A stretch of 64,000 nucleotides of DNA from Stakelama flava (GTDB taxonomy: Bacteria > Pseudomonadota > Alphaproteobacteria > Sphingomonadales > Sphingomonadaceae). Of the stretch, positions 20,136-29,681 are shown in pieces. The notes beneath the pieces are model-generated. The model had not been told where the DNA came from, did not search any database, and worked only from the letters and a program-made list of their open reading frames with translations. The stretch lies in the NCBI RefSeq assembly GCF_019351405.1, contig NZ_JAHWZX010000013.1, positions 27,594 through 91,593 on the forward strand, in the 5' to 3' direction. Each line of letters opens with the position of its first letter. The first letter of the stretch is position 1. A program made the position numbers and the translations under genes.

Positions 20136-20202
20136 ATTAACCGCGATAAATCGTAGAGTTAGCAGGTGGACGTAAAAGGATTATCAACGAAGCGCGGTTA
20201 AT
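20136..20202. promoter_or_regulatory. Inverted repeat in the divergent FecR/TpsB promoter region
   Basis: ATTAACCGCG (20136-20145) and CGCGGTTAAT (20193-20202) are perfect reverse complements, separated by 47 bases. They lie symmetrically in the 104-base gap between two divergent starts (20107 and 20212). The left arm contains TTAACC, which resembles a CtrA half-site. A shared regulator binding both promoters is plausible but unproven. Confidence 0.5.
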
Positions 20203-20211
20203 TGCGCAGGG

Positions 20212-21864
20212 ATGCATACCCACCGCTTCGTCAGCGCGCTTTTCGCTGCTGTCTTCACTTTTCCCGCTTTTGCCGTGGCACAGGACGCTTCATCCACTCG
20301 CGCCGATGCCGGACTTGCGGTCCGTTCGGCGCTCGAAAATTCGCCGACCGAAACGGCACCGGATACGCACAGTGCGGCAGTATCGTCACAACCGCCGAAC
20401 GCGGCGTTGACCGGCGTCACGATCGGAGCGGTGCTTGTGACTGGCGCTCCGGATATCGCGCAATCCGATTTCGCCGACGCGATCGCCCCGTATATTGGAA
20501 AGACGTTTTCCGGTGACGATACCCAAAAGCTCTTGAGCGCGATTTCCGACGTGGCGCGCGATCACGGCTATATTTTCGCGACCAGCAGCATTGCTCCGCA
20601 AACGCTGGCTGCCGGCGTCCTGACGGTATCGATTGCGCCCGGTCGGATTGACCGGGTCCGTCTGACAGGGGCGCAGCGCAAGGAAGTCGATTCTCTCTTG
20701 TCCCCGCTGGTCGGCAAACCCGCGCGGCAGGAAATGCTCGACCGGCTGCTCATGCTGGCGACCGATTTTCCCGGGGTATCGATCGGCAAGGTTCGTTACA
20801 GCGTCGAAAACGGTCAGGGCGTGCTGATCGTACCGGTGGAATATGATCGCGTTCGCGGCTGGGCTTCTGTCGACAACAGCGGGTCAAAGGCTCTTGGACC
20901 CGTGCGCGCCAGACTGGGTGTAGATGCTTCGGCGTTGCTGGCCGCGGACGATCGCGTAACGGTTCAGGGGATCGTCACGCCATTGCAGCCGAAAGAGCTT
21001 ACCGTTCTATACGGCCGCTATGCCTATCTGCTGCCGGACGCGTTGACCGAGCTGGCGTTTTCAACCACCTATGGCCGAACCAATTCGGGCGGTCGATGGC
21101 AGTCCTTCGATCCCAAAGGCAACAGCATCGGGTTCAATGCCAGCGTAACGCGCACGCTGGAACGTGGACGCAATGACAGCCTTTGGACGACGCTCGATTT
21201 CAACTATGTCAAAACCGACCAATATTGGGAAGGCGATCGCTATCAACGCGATCGGATCGCCTCAATCGGCATCGCGCTCAACGGCTATACGGCGCTTGCC
21301 GGAGGTCGCCTGCGCGCCGGGGCCGGTCTGCGGCAGGGGCTGACGATCTTCGGCGCGACGCAGCAGGGCGATCCGCTTGCTTCGCGAACCGGCGCGGGAT
21401 CGAAATACACGTTGTTTCGCGCATGGGCCAATTGGGAAGGAACGCTGGCGGGACCGATCAGCGCGCGGCTGGCATTGACCAGCCAGCTTACCACCGACCC
21501 GCTTCCCGCAATCGATCAGATCACGATCGGCGGCCCCTATTTCGGTCGCGGCTATGATTTCAGCGAACGCGCGGGCGATGAGGGCATTCTGGCGTCGGCC
21601 GAATTGCGCGCCGACCTGCTCGACACGGATTCGGGATGGCTTCGCTGGATGCAACTTTACGCCTTTGGCGATGGCGGCGACGTCCGCGACCTGCGCGACA
21701 GCTATGGCACGGGCGATCTGTATTCCAGCGGCGCAGGCGCGCGCTTCAAACTGGCTGACCAGCTTCGCTTTTCCGTCGAAGCTGCCTTCCCGATCAATCA
21801 GCCGCGCTATGACGCCGGAGATAAAAGTCCTAGGATATCCGCATCGTTCGGCACCGAATTTTGA
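20212..21864 (+). CDS. TpsB-type outer-membrane transporter (ShlB/FhaC family)
   Basis: A 550-residue protein with signal peptide 1-24 (ending AVAQ). Residues about 65-150 form a POTRA_2 domain (VTGAPDIAQSDFADAIAPYIGKTFS). A second POTRA-like part follows to about 205. The ShlB 16-stranded barrel occupies about 210-550, with the conserved GGPYFGRGYDF(S)E motif of the VRGY/F loop near residue 445 and a C-terminal FGTEF. TpsB proteins export large beta-helical TpsA substrates in two-partner secretion. No TpsA gene is in the window; the neighbour is the Gly-Asn repeat protein, divergently transcribed. The start follows a GCAGG signal. Confidence 0.88.
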   Translation: MHTHRFVSALFAAVFTFPAFAVAQDASSTRADAGLAVRSALENSPTETAPDTHSAAVSSQPPNAALTGVTIGAVLVTGAPDIAQSDFADAIAPYIGKTFSGDDTQKLLSAISDVARDHGYIFATSSIAPQTLAAGVLTVSIAPGRIDRVRLTGAQRKEVDSLLSPLVGKPARQEMLDRLLMLATDFPGVSIGKVRYSVENGQGVLIVPVEYDRVRGWASVDNSGSKALGPVRARLGVDASALLAADDRVTVQGIVTPLQPKELTVLYGRYAYLLPDALTELAFSTTYGRTNSGGRWQSFDPKGNSIGFNASVTRTLERGRNDSLWTTLDFNYVKTDQYWEGDRYQRDRIASIGIALNGYTALAGGRLRAGAGLRQGLTIFGATQQGDPLASRTGAGSKYTLFRAWANWEGTLAGPISARLALTSQLTTDPLPAIDQITIGGPYFGRGYDFSERAGDEGILASAELRADLLDTDSGWLRWMQLYAFGDGGDVRDLRDSYGTGDLYSSGAGARFKLADQLRFSVEAAFPINQPRYDAGDKSPRISASFGTEF

Positions 21865-21895
21865 TAACTATCCGGGAATTTTGCTAACTATCCGG
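21856..21895. repeat. 20-base tandem duplication across two converging stop codons
   Basis: Two adjacent 20-base copies (21856-21875 and 21876-21895) differ at one position (A or C at base 9). The first holds the stop of the TpsB gene and the second the stop of the DUF2938 gene. A recent slippage event is the simplest explanation. Confidence 0.9.
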
Positions 21896-22373
21896 CGATA
21901 GCGCAGGCCAGGGCATATTGCGCCGTGGCGAACAGTGCGTGGGCGACCACAAGGTAGCCGAGACGCGCCGCTCGATTGGGCAGACGTGAGCCGGCAAAAC
22001 CGGCACCCATTGCCGGCATCAGAATCATCGTGCCGGCAAGCGTACTGGCACCGAAACCAATCAGGACCACAGGGCCGGGTGTCGGATCGTGGACAAAGCC
22101 CATCCCCCAAAATATCGGCAGCGCCGCCGCATATAAAATTCCGACCAGATAATGAAATATCCAGCCGACCACCCCATCGGCCGGTGAAGGGGCAGGAACA
22201 TCACCGACGATTGCACCAAAGCGACCGGCCGACCATCGACGCAGCAACTGACCGACCTTCGCCCAATTTGTCGCGGTTATGCCAAACGCATATTCGCTTA
22301 ATTTTGCGAAACCGTCGAGGATTGCGGTAGCCCCTACCCCTACCACCAGCGAAAACAGGATCAGCGCGGACAT
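21888..22373 (-). CDS. DUF2938-family membrane protein
   Basis: A 161-residue protein with four hydrophobic segments: residues about 3-22, 68-90, 98-118 and 138-158. The DUF2938 pattern is visible in an N-terminal GVGATAILDGF segment, a GWIFHYLVG block and the late FAGSRLPNRAARLGYLVVAH block. The family has no assigned function. It converges on the TpsB gene with 23 bases between stops. Nothing in the context suggests a shared role. Confidence 0.8.
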   Translation of the reverse strand: MSALILFSLVVGVGATAILDGFAKLSEYAFGITATNWAKVGQLLRRWSAGRFGAIVGDVPAPSPADGVVGWIFHYLVGILYAAALPIFWGMGFVHDPTPGPVVLIGFGASTLAGTMILMPAMGAGFAGSRLPNRAARLGYLVVAHALFATAQYALACAIAG

Positions 22374-22577
22374 TCGCTATCGTACCAAAACACTCGATTT
22401 CTTTTACGCTTACGCCTGTCGCATTCTCAGCTTTTATAGGCAAGCCGACAGCGCTTATGGCAAAGTGCTGTAAGCGCGGTCACTGACTATGCAGCCATCG
22501 ACGAAAAAGCAGGCTGGAAACCTGACGATTATGCAGCTCCACGCCACGAACGGGCGAAGCACCAGACTCCGAACCTT

Positions 22578-24167
22578 TTATCCGCAACTTTGGTCGCCAT
22601 ATTTCGCCTGTAGCCGGAGGAGTTCGCGTTTCATCGCCACCACACGCGTCACCTGCGCAGGGTCATCGATCAGGTTGTGCATCTCCTCCCGATCGCTTTG
22701 TTCATCGAACAGTTCCCAGCTCTCGATCGGTCCGTAAAAGTGGATCAGCTTGTATCGCTGGTCACGAACCCCGCAATGCGGTGTGACGCGATGGAAAGCG
22801 GGATATTCGTAATAATGATAATATAGCGATTTTCGCCAGTCCGCCGGCTTTTTCCCTTCCAGAAGCGGACGAAGCGAACGCCCCTGAACGGCATCGGGAA
22901 CCTGCAATCCGGCATAATCCATGAACGTCGGTGCGTAATCGATATTCTGAACCAGACTGTCGATCTTCGTGCCCGGTTTGATATGCCCGGGATACTGGAT
23001 CAGCAGCGGCGTACGGAACGATTCCTCATACATGAACCGCTTGTCGAACCAGCCATGTTCGCCGAGGTAAAATCCCTGGTCCGACGTATATACCACTATG
23101 GTATTATCGGTCAGGCCGTGCGTATCCAGATAATCGAGCAAGCGCCCGACGCTTTCATCGACCGATACGATGGTCGCCAGATATTGCTGAAGATATCGCT
23201 GATATTTCCACAGCGCCATTTCACGCTGGGTCATCTCTTTCGCGTTCATCGCGTCGTTGCTTTGCTGCAGCGCGTCCATAAACGCCTTGCGCTGATCGGG
23301 CGTCATGCGGTCGAACGCGCCGGGCCAGCGGTTGTAGCGCAGTTTGCTTGACCCCACCCCCGTCGTCATCTTCAGGTCGTGGCCTTCATACATGTTGCGA
23401 TGGACATTCATCGCCTGAATGGCGGCTGCGTCGCGCCCTTCATAATCATCGAAGAAATTGTCGGGCACCGGGAATTTGGTGTTGAGATATTTGGTAAGAT
23501 GGCGCGGCGCCGGCATCCAGTTGCGGTGGGGCGCCTTGTGATGCACCATCAAGACGAATGGTTTGTCGGGATCGCGATGGTCAAGCCAGTCGATCCCCAT
23601 ATCGGTGATGAGGTCGGTGGCGTAGCCATGTTCGCGCACTTCGCCGTCAGGGGTTATGAAATCGGGGTTATAATATTCCCCCTGATCGCGCAGCACTTTC
23701 CAGTAATCGAATTTCATGCCTTTCGGATCATGGCCGATATGCCATTTGCCGACGATAGCGGTCTGATACCCCGCATCTTTCAGCGCGCGCGGCCAGGTCG
23801 GCTGATAATTGTCGAACTGGTCGCCATTCTGGTTGAACCCGTTCTTGTTGCCGAACTTTCCGGTCAGCATCGCCGCGCGGCTTGGCCCGCAAAGCGAATT
23901 GGTGACGAAGCTGTTTTCGAAAAGCGCGCCGTTATGCGCGATACGATCCAGATTGGGCGTGGGTGCAAGCCGCGAAATCGGCGAGCCATAGGCTGACAGC
24001 GCCTGCAATGCGTGATCGTCGGACATGATGAACAGGATGTTCGGCCGCCGGGCCTGTGCCACGGGCATGGGGGCGGAACCATTCCCGGCCGGCAACCCAC
24101 CGGGTGTCGTGGCGCATGCCGCCAGCGAGGATGCCATAAGGATCGTGGTAAAACGCTTCAAAAACAT
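22578..24167 (-). CDS. Type I sulfatase, lipoprotein
   Basis: A 529-residue arylsulfatase-family enzyme. The N-terminus is a lipoprotein signal (SSLAAC, Cys18), so it is probably anchored in the envelope. The metal-binding Asp pair lies in IMSDDHA (50-51). The formylglycine signature is C93-G-P-S-R97, followed by AAMLTG. Later blocks are VGKWHIGHD, HHKAPHRNW and VVYTSDQGFYLGEHGWFDKR. Family members cleave sulfate esters from glycans such as ulvan, carrageenan, fucoidan or host glycans. Its Cys-type active site needs a maturation enzyme, which is not in this window. It is last in an operon with a YVTN protein, GH172 enzyme and TonB receptor. Start 24167 has CAGGGGGAAA in front. Confidence 0.92.
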   Translation of the reverse strand: MFLKRFTTILMASSLAACATTPGGLPAGNGSAPMPVAQARRPNILFIMSDDHALQALSAYGSPISRLAPTPNLDRIAHNGALFENSFVTNSLCGPSRAAMLTGKFGNKNGFNQNGDQFDNYQPTWPRALKDAGYQTAIVGKWHIGHDPKGMKFDYWKVLRDQGEYYNPDFITPDGEVREHGYATDLITDMGIDWLDHRDPDKPFVLMVHHKAPHRNWMPAPRHLTKYLNTKFPVPDNFFDDYEGRDAAAIQAMNVHRNMYEGHDLKMTTGVGSSKLRYNRWPGAFDRMTPDQRKAFMDALQQSNDAMNAKEMTQREMALWKYQRYLQQYLATIVSVDESVGRLLDYLDTHGLTDNTIVVYTSDQGFYLGEHGWFDKRFMYEESFRTPLLIQYPGHIKPGTKIDSLVQNIDYAPTFMDYAGLQVPDAVQGRSLRPLLEGKKPADWRKSLYYHYYEYPAFHRVTPHCGVRDQRYKLIHFYGPIESWELFDEQSDREEMHNLIDDPAQVTRVVAMKRELLRLQAKYGDQSCG

Positions 24168-24189
24168 GATTTCCCCCTGAAACCCTGCA

Positions 24190-25149
24190 TCACTGCGCGG
24201 TTGGCGCGATGGCCAGACCGTCGCCGCCGCGGCCGGTGGCAAAGCGGCGCGTCACTTCACCGGATGCCACGTCTATTTCGGCAACGGTGTCGCGCGCCGT
24301 TTCCACAGCGTAAAGGCGCTGGGAATCGCTTGAAAACAAAATGGCGGCCTGTTTCGCCGCCCCGTCGTCGGACACGCTGATGGTGCGAACCGGAACATGC
24401 CGTTCGGCATCGAACAGGCCGACCGTTCCCGTATCGATGGCGCTGGCCGCGACATAGCGGCCATCGGGACTGGCCGCCAGGCGAACCGCTAGGGGGCTGA
24501 CCGGCAATGTCGCTACCGCCTTGTCGGTTGCCAGATCGATGATTTGCACGCGCGGGTCGGAAAGATCGCCGACCCACAATTCACGCCCATCCCGCGCCAG
24601 CGTCAATGCTTCGGGTTTGCCCAGAACCTTTATGTCGCGCAGTTTCACGTTTTTATCGAGGTCGAGGACGCTCACGGTCCCGGCCTCCGTATTGGTGGTA
24701 TAGGCCCTTCGCCCGTTCGGCGACACCGTCACCATGGCGGGCTGGTCCTTCCCCATCGGTATCGAACGAACACTGCCGTCGCGCGATACGATCGCGACAG
24801 AGCCGCTGTCTTTCGCCGCGACGACCATATGGTCGCTGTCGATCCATTTGACATCAATCGCCAGACGATCGGGACCGATGTCGATCGTTGCCGCCAGCCT
24901 GCGTTTCGCTACATCGATCAGATCGATCGCGGCCCCGTCCTGCGCCACCACCGCCGCCAATTTCCCGTCAGGCGAAAGCGCCAATGCTCCCGGGTGATGA
25001 TCGGTGGCGACCTTCGCAATCTGCCTTCCGCTATCCAGTGCGATCAGGCTGATGCTTTCTTCATCCCGATTGCCGACCAACAAGGTTCCGTCCTGCGCGT
25101 TTGCCGGGACGCTCAGGGTCATGGCAAGGCCCAACAGCAGATAGCGCAT
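24190..25149 (-). CDS. Secreted YVTN-type beta-propeller protein
   Basis: A 319-residue protein with signal peptide 1-19 (ending ANAQ). The rest is a seven-bladed propeller of about 40-residue repeats: HHPGALALSPDGKLAAVV, QPAMVTVSPNGRRAYTTN, KPEALTLARDGRELWVGD and SPLAVRLAASPDGRYVAAS. Such propellers bind partners or ligands and rarely act as enzymes. The start at 25149 has GGGAG upstream; an in-frame ATG at 25299 would overlap the GH172 gene. The gene lies between a GH172 enzyme and a sulfatase on the same strand (22 bases to the sulfatase start). It may assist glycan binding or regulate the enzymes, which is inference. Confidence 0.85.
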   Translation of the reverse strand: MRYLLLGLAMTLSVPANAQDGTLLVGNRDEESISLIALDSGRQIAKVATDHHPGALALSPDGKLAAVVAQDGAAIDLIDVAKRRLAATIDIGPDRLAIDVKWIDSDHMVVAAKDSGSVAIVSRDGSVRSIPMGKDQPAMVTVSPNGRRAYTTNTEAGTVSVLDLDKNVKLRDIKVLGKPEALTLARDGRELWVGDLSDPRVQIIDLATDKAVATLPVSPLAVRLAASPDGRYVAASAIDTGTVGLFDAERHVPVRTISVSDDGAAKQAAILFSSDSQRLYAVETARDTVAEIDVASGEVTRRFATGRGGDGLAIAPTAQ

Positions 25150-25201
25150 CGAAAAAATCTCCCGCTTCCCCCCGCTTCGACCCGGCGGGCGATTCCCTAC
25201 C

Positions 25202-26470
25202 TCAAAGATCATGCAGCCTGTCGGCGACAGGGCCAAGACCCGGCAGATTGTCGGTCGGCGTAGCAAGGTAAAAATATGCCACCGCACTCCAGTCGTCACT
25301 GCGCAGATAGTTGGTCCATCCCTCGGGATAGTCCGGATCGGACAATTTGGGCGGGTTCTTCATCATCATCAGCGGAACGAAGCTGCCCTCTTCATCGATG
25401 CTGATCGGCTTCAACGGTGCGCCGTCGCGCAGCAACTGGCGAACCTGATCAAGCGGGCCACCGCCGATCTGCTGGACCGCCACGCGGATGTCGTGGTGGA
25501 ACCAGACCGGGTCGGGGATGTGATAGCGATAGCAGGACCAATAGCGTTCGTCGGGATTAACGATCGTGCATCCCGAATTCATCGTTACGAAACGGGTCAT
25601 CCCCCAGGCGGATCCAAAATAATCCTCCACGCCGGTGCCCACCAGACTAGGATGTTCGCGATCGCTGTCGAGCCATATTTTAACTTCGCCCTCGCCCCAC
25701 CAATAATGGAGCACTTCCTGGCCCTTTTCGCGCTTGCCATAGATGGGATCGGGACGCACACCTACCGTCACGCCCAGAAAGCGGCCACGCCCCTGAACAC
25801 GCGGCAGCAGTTCGAAATCTTTTCCGATCGCCGGCTTCTCGCGATGCCAATAGGCATGAAAATACAGCATATTGTCGGGGGCTTTGTCGAGCTTCTGAAA
25901 CGTCAGATTGTAATAGATGTGGGAAACCGGCTTGTCGGAATCGTTGTAGATTGCGATCCTTGCGCCCTTGCGAAACGGCATGGGGATGTTGAAGGCGAAA
26001 GAGCGCCCTTCGGGATCCTTGAACAGGCTGTTTTCATATTTCGCCGTCTGGCCGAAAGCAGTACCGAAAAAATCGCCTAGCGGAGCGCGCACGGCGGGTT
26101 CCTTAGCACCGTCCCAGTACATTTCGATCCGCATCGCGCGCAGCGCCTCGGGCGATCGATCCTTCACCGACAGCTTCAGCCGCTGAACAATGCCCGGACC
26201 GTCGATATTCAGCAGGTCGACATGGCCATGCGCCGGGATCGTGTCGAAGGCATTGCCTTTCAATCCCGCATTGGCTTTAGCGCCCTGCCCCTTCACACCG
26301 TTATGATTTTCGGGGCTCGCCCATCGCGACTGCGCGTCGTCCTTCATAGTGAAAAGCGCGGCACCGTCCCCGGACGCCGACGCGGCCTGCGCGACGGCGG
26401 GTCGCGGCGCAGCAATCGCCAAGGCAGTCGCGGCCAGAAATACGGACCGGCCGGTTTTGAGAAATGTCAT
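25202..26470 (-). CDS. GH172 (DUF2961) glycoside hydrolase
   Basis: A 422-residue secreted protein, signal peptide 1-28 (ending AVAQ). It matches the DUF2961 family, now classed as GH172, across its length: SRWASPENHNGVKGQGAK at the start, PGIVQRLKLSV, MYWDGAKEPAVRAPLGDFFG, WWGEGEVKIWLDSD and GTGVEDYFGSAW. The two conserved acids, in the GEGEVK and GVEDYF motifs, occupy the positions used by characterised difructose-anhydride and D-arabinofuranan-active members. The enzyme should cleave fructofuranose- or arabinofuranose-type linkages. It follows the TonB receptor by 24 bases and precedes the propeller gene. Start has a weak ribosome-binding site (CGGGCAA). Confidence 0.85.
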   Translation of the reverse strand: MTFLKTGRSVFLAATALAIAAPRPAVAQAASASGDGAALFTMKDDAQSRWASPENHNGVKGQGAKANAGLKGNAFDTIPAHGHVDLLNIDGPGIVQRLKLSVKDRSPEALRAMRIEMYWDGAKEPAVRAPLGDFFGTAFGQTAKYENSLFKDPEGRSFAFNIPMPFRKGARIAIYNDSDKPVSHIYYNLTFQKLDKAPDNMLYFHAYWHREKPAIGKDFELLPRVQGRGRFLGVTVGVRPDPIYGKREKGQEVLHYWWGEGEVKIWLDSDREHPSLVGTGVEDYFGSAWGMTRFVTMNSGCTIVNPDERYWSCYRYHIPDPVWFHHDIRVAVQQIGGGPLDQVRQLLRDGAPLKPISIDEEGSFVPLMMMKNPPKLSDPDYPEGWTNYLRSDDWSAVAYFYLATPTDNLPGLGPVADRLHDL

Positions 26471-26494
26471 GCTGATATTGCCCGTTTGCGTGGA

Positions 26495-29400
26495 TCAAAG
26501 ACGAATTCGGACACCGACAGAATAGGTCGTTTCGTCCAGAAAATCGTCAAAATTATAATCGGAAGACCCGTAATAACTCTTGGTTTCGTTACGCAGGATG
26601 TTGACGCCGCCGACATCGATGCGGAAGCGGGGAGTCACATCGTACCCGATGTTGAAGTCCAACCGACCGGCGGGGCGCGTCACGCCGAGAAGCACCGGCG
26701 TGGAGACATCGTCCACCGCATCATCCGCGATCGGGCGTAGCGCCGTCGCGCCCGTCTGATCACTGACGAAATATTTTGAACGATAGGTATAGACCAGTCG
26801 GCCGCTGAGCCCGCCATGGTCATAGATCAGCCCGGCGGTGTAATTGTATTTCGATACCCCTTGCAGCGGATATCCCGCCAGCGGATCGTCGCCCTTCACT
26901 TCGGAATCGAGATAGGTGAAGGCCCCCATCACGCCAAATCCGGACAAGTCGCCGGGGAGGAAGTCCAGAAAATACTGGCCGTTCACCTCGACGCCCTTCA
27001 ACTCCGCCTCACCGATATTGCGCGGCCGGGTGACGTTGTAATCGACGCCGTCGATGGTCTCGATCTGCGACCCGTTGATCACGCGTCCGGTAATGTCGCG
27101 ATAATAAGCGGCCACCGCCAGATAACCGCGGCCGAAATAATATTCGAACGTCGCGTCGTAGCTGTCCGATTTTTGCGGCTTCAGGTCGGGATTGCCGGCA
27201 CTGCCCACATTCTGAACGAACGGATTGTGCGATTCACTGACCGTGACGGCGGGGTTCAGATCGACGAATTCGGGCCGACGGATCGCCTGCGAATAGCTGA
27301 ATCGAGCCTGCAGCCCGCCGCCGAAACGGATACGCGCATTTACATCGGGAAGGAAATCGGTGTCGGTCGTGTCCGCCTTCACCGCTTCATACGCTACGTC
27401 GCCAGCCTCGGTATTCGACGCGTCCTGATCGACCGGTGCGAAGGTGCGAATGCTGCGCCTGGTGCGAACCAGCCTGCCGCCGATAACGCCATCGACGCTC
27501 AGCGCGCCGCCCAGCGGGATGTTGTAATTAACCATGGCATAGCCGGCGAGCGTTTGCTCGTCGGCATCGAACTGCCGCCCCGGCTGATAGTCGGGACGAC
27601 CGGTGGGCAGGCCGACATAGGTCCGCAGCGCGTCCAGCCCGCTTTCCGACAACAGATAATCAGGGTCCGGAATGAAATAACGCGCGCCGCCATTCAGGCC
27701 GGGCGCGGGTTCGCTGACTCCCAGAAACGCTGCCGGAAGGCCGCTTTCCGACACCAGCACGGCGGAGTCTTCAGTGGCCGTGCCGATATTGCCACCGGGA
27801 AAAGCGGTGTTGAGAATTACCGCCTTATAATGCCCGGTCCGCTTGGCATAGCGCACCCCGACCTTGATACTGTCCAGTATCCCACCGATTTCCTTTTCCG
27901 CATCGGCCTTGGCAGCGAACAGGCTACCCTTGCTCGCCAGGAAACGTTGCTGAAAAGCGTTACGCAACGATAAGTCGTCCGCGTCCAGCAACGCCCCGTC
28001 GGGAACGGTGAATTGCGCCACATTGTCGACGTCGGAGACATAGGTCAGATAATCGAGGCGCTTGCCGATATCTGCAGTGATGTTGGTCGTGTCGTTGCGC
28101 GATGTCTGATAGGAAATATCGACATTGCCGGTCAGGCCATCGCCGCCATAGCGCGCGCCACCCGCGACAAGTTTGTTGGTAGTGACATCGTCCTGCGCCT
28201 GCGTGGTCAGGTTGATTACCGGATTTTCGAACGTGGCCTGCTTCACTTCGCAAAGCGTCTGAACCGTATAGGGTTGCAGCGACTGGTTCCCTTCGGCGTC
28301 GGTGAGCACGCGGGGATTCAGGCCGTTGGCATTGGCTCTGGTCTGGAAACAATGATCGCTCGCCTGCGCGTCGGCGATGCTGACATTGCTGGTGAACGGT
28401 TGCGCATTCGCGCCGGTATTGCTGCCGCGATCATGCGCCCTGGTGTACAGGCCATCGACATATAGCTGCATCGCGTCGCTTGCCTGCCACTGAAGCGATC
28501 CGTTGAATTCGGTGCGTTCCAGCCGGCCGCTCTGTTGCCAGTTGCGCAGGATGTTGGGAACCAGATAGCCTGCGGTGTTGAGCGGTGCCGCCGCCGAACT
28601 GCGCCGATCGACTACCTGCGTCTGCGCACGGTAATATTCGTTACGCGACCAGAAACCGTTCACCAGAACCCCGATCTCGCCGATCGACGTATCGAAGCGG
28701 TCGGTGAACAGGCCGCCGATCTGGGGCGAACTCTTGTCGACCCTGGTGCCGTAATTATTCTTCACCGACAGCGAAAGGGTGCGATCCTTGAAATCGAACG
28801 GACGCGCAAGTTCCAGGTCGATCAGGCCGGCAAGCCCGCCTTCGATAATATCGGGGCTTTGCGATTTATAAACCGTCACGCGCGACAGCGCCTGGGCGGG
28901 CAGATCCTGCAAATTGAAGCTGCGCCCGGTGGTCGTGAACACCTCCCGCCCGTTCACCGTGGTAAGGATGTCAGGCAAACCGCGCACGCGGACATTGCCC
29001 AGTTCGTTATTATCGTCAACCGACACCTGCACGCCGGGGACCCGCTGAAGCGCAGCGGCGGTCGTCGGGTCGGGAAATTTGCCAATATCCTCCGCAACGA
29101 TCGTATCGACCACCTGCTTTGATTGACGCTTCGATTCTGCGGCGCGCTCAAGCGAACGGCGGATGCCGGTCACGACGATGTCTTCGGCCTCCGGCGCGGC
29201 TGTATCGGGCGGCGTCACCGTTTGCAACTGCGCGACGGGCGCAGCGGCGGGCCGCGTCGCACTTGCCCGCGCCACACGCGCCTTCGCCGTGCGAAGCGGA
29301 ACGATGGCGATGGTGCCGCCTGCATGCCGGCGCGCCTCCAGCCCGGAGCCACGGAGAATTGCGGCAAGCGCGGTGTCGGCCGATGATGCGCCGCGCACCC

Positions 29401-29599
29401 CCGGCGATGCGCGATCGGTCAGGTCGTCGCTGCGATAGATCAGTTCGCGACCCGATTGGCGGCTCCACATTTCCAGCGCCGTGCGCATGCTTCCTGCCGG
29501 AACATTATATTCGCGCTGCTGCGCGCTCGCCATCGGTGCTGCCATGATCGTGGCGACGCCCGCGCCGGCCATAAGCATGGTGCGAAAACAATCAGTCAT
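26495..29599 (-). CDS. TonB-dependent receptor with STN signalling domain
   Basis: A 1034-residue outer-membrane receptor. Signal peptide about 1-26 (ASAQ). An STN domain (about 30-100: YNVPAGSMRTALEMWSRQSGRELIY...) transmits occupancy to FecR across the periplasm. The TonB box region is EDIVVTGIRRSL (about 142-152). The plug contains EDIGKFPDPTTAAALQRVPGVQV, NVRVRGLPD and VYKSQSPDIIEGGLAG. The barrel ends VGVRIRL. The FecR and sigma genes lie upstream on the same strand. It should import the oligosaccharide cut by the sulfatase and GH172. A sigma-type promoter-like element lies 52 bases upstream of the start. Confidence 0.93.
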   Translation of the reverse strand: MTDCFRTMLMAGAGVATIMAAPMASAQQREYNVPAGSMRTALEMWSRQSGRELIYRSDDLTDRASPGVRGASSADTALAAILRGSGLEARRHAGGTIAIVPLRTAKARVARASATRPAAAPVAQLQTVTPPDTAAPEAEDIVVTGIRRSLERAAESKRQSKQVVDTIVAEDIGKFPDPTTAAALQRVPGVQVSVDDNNELGNVRVRGLPDILTTVNGREVFTTTGRSFNLQDLPAQALSRVTVYKSQSPDIIEGGLAGLIDLELARPFDFKDRTLSLSVKNNYGTRVDKSSPQIGGLFTDRFDTSIGEIGVLVNGFWSRNEYYRAQTQVVDRRSSAAAPLNTAGYLVPNILRNWQQSGRLERTEFNGSLQWQASDAMQLYVDGLYTRAHDRGSNTGANAQPFTSNVSIADAQASDHCFQTRANANGLNPRVLTDAEGNQSLQPYTVQTLCEVKQATFENPVINLTTQAQDDVTTNKLVAGGARYGGDGLTGNVDISYQTSRNDTTNITADIGKRLDYLTYVSDVDNVAQFTVPDGALLDADDLSLRNAFQQRFLASKGSLFAAKADAEKEIGGILDSIKVGVRYAKRTGHYKAVILNTAFPGGNIGTATEDSAVLVSESGLPAAFLGVSEPAPGLNGGARYFIPDPDYLLSESGLDALRTYVGLPTGRPDYQPGRQFDADEQTLAGYAMVNYNIPLGGALSVDGVIGGRLVRTRRSIRTFAPVDQDASNTEAGDVAYEAVKADTTDTDFLPDVNARIRFGGGLQARFSYSQAIRRPEFVDLNPAVTVSESHNPFVQNVGSAGNPDLKPQKSDSYDATFEYYFGRGYLAVAAYYRDITGRVINGSQIETIDGVDYNVTRPRNIGEAELKGVEVNGQYFLDFLPGDLSGFGVMGAFTYLDSEVKGDDPLAGYPLQGVSKYNYTAGLIYDHGGLSGRLVYTYRSKYFVSDQTGATALRPIADDAVDDVSTPVLLGVTRPAGRLDFNIGYDVTPRFRIDVGGVNILRNETKSYYGSSDYNFDDFLDETTYSVGVRIRL

Positions 29600-29650
29600 A
29601 TTGCCCCTCCTGTGCCGGAGGACTCTGTGACGGCCCTCTCACAGACCCAA

Positions 29651-29681
29651 GACAATCCGGGCGGGAAAACCCGTAACGCGC
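29651..29681 (-). promoter_or_regulatory. ECF-sigma-type promoter of the STN TonB receptor gene
   Basis: On the minus strand the sequence GCGCGTTACGGG, twelve other bases, then GATTGTC lies 52 bases before the receptor start. Exactly the same element with the same spacing precedes the ECF sigma gene (31246-31276). This points to a shared promoter read by that sigma factor: a -35 box in GCGTTACGG and a -10 box in GATTGTC. Confidence 0.75.
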
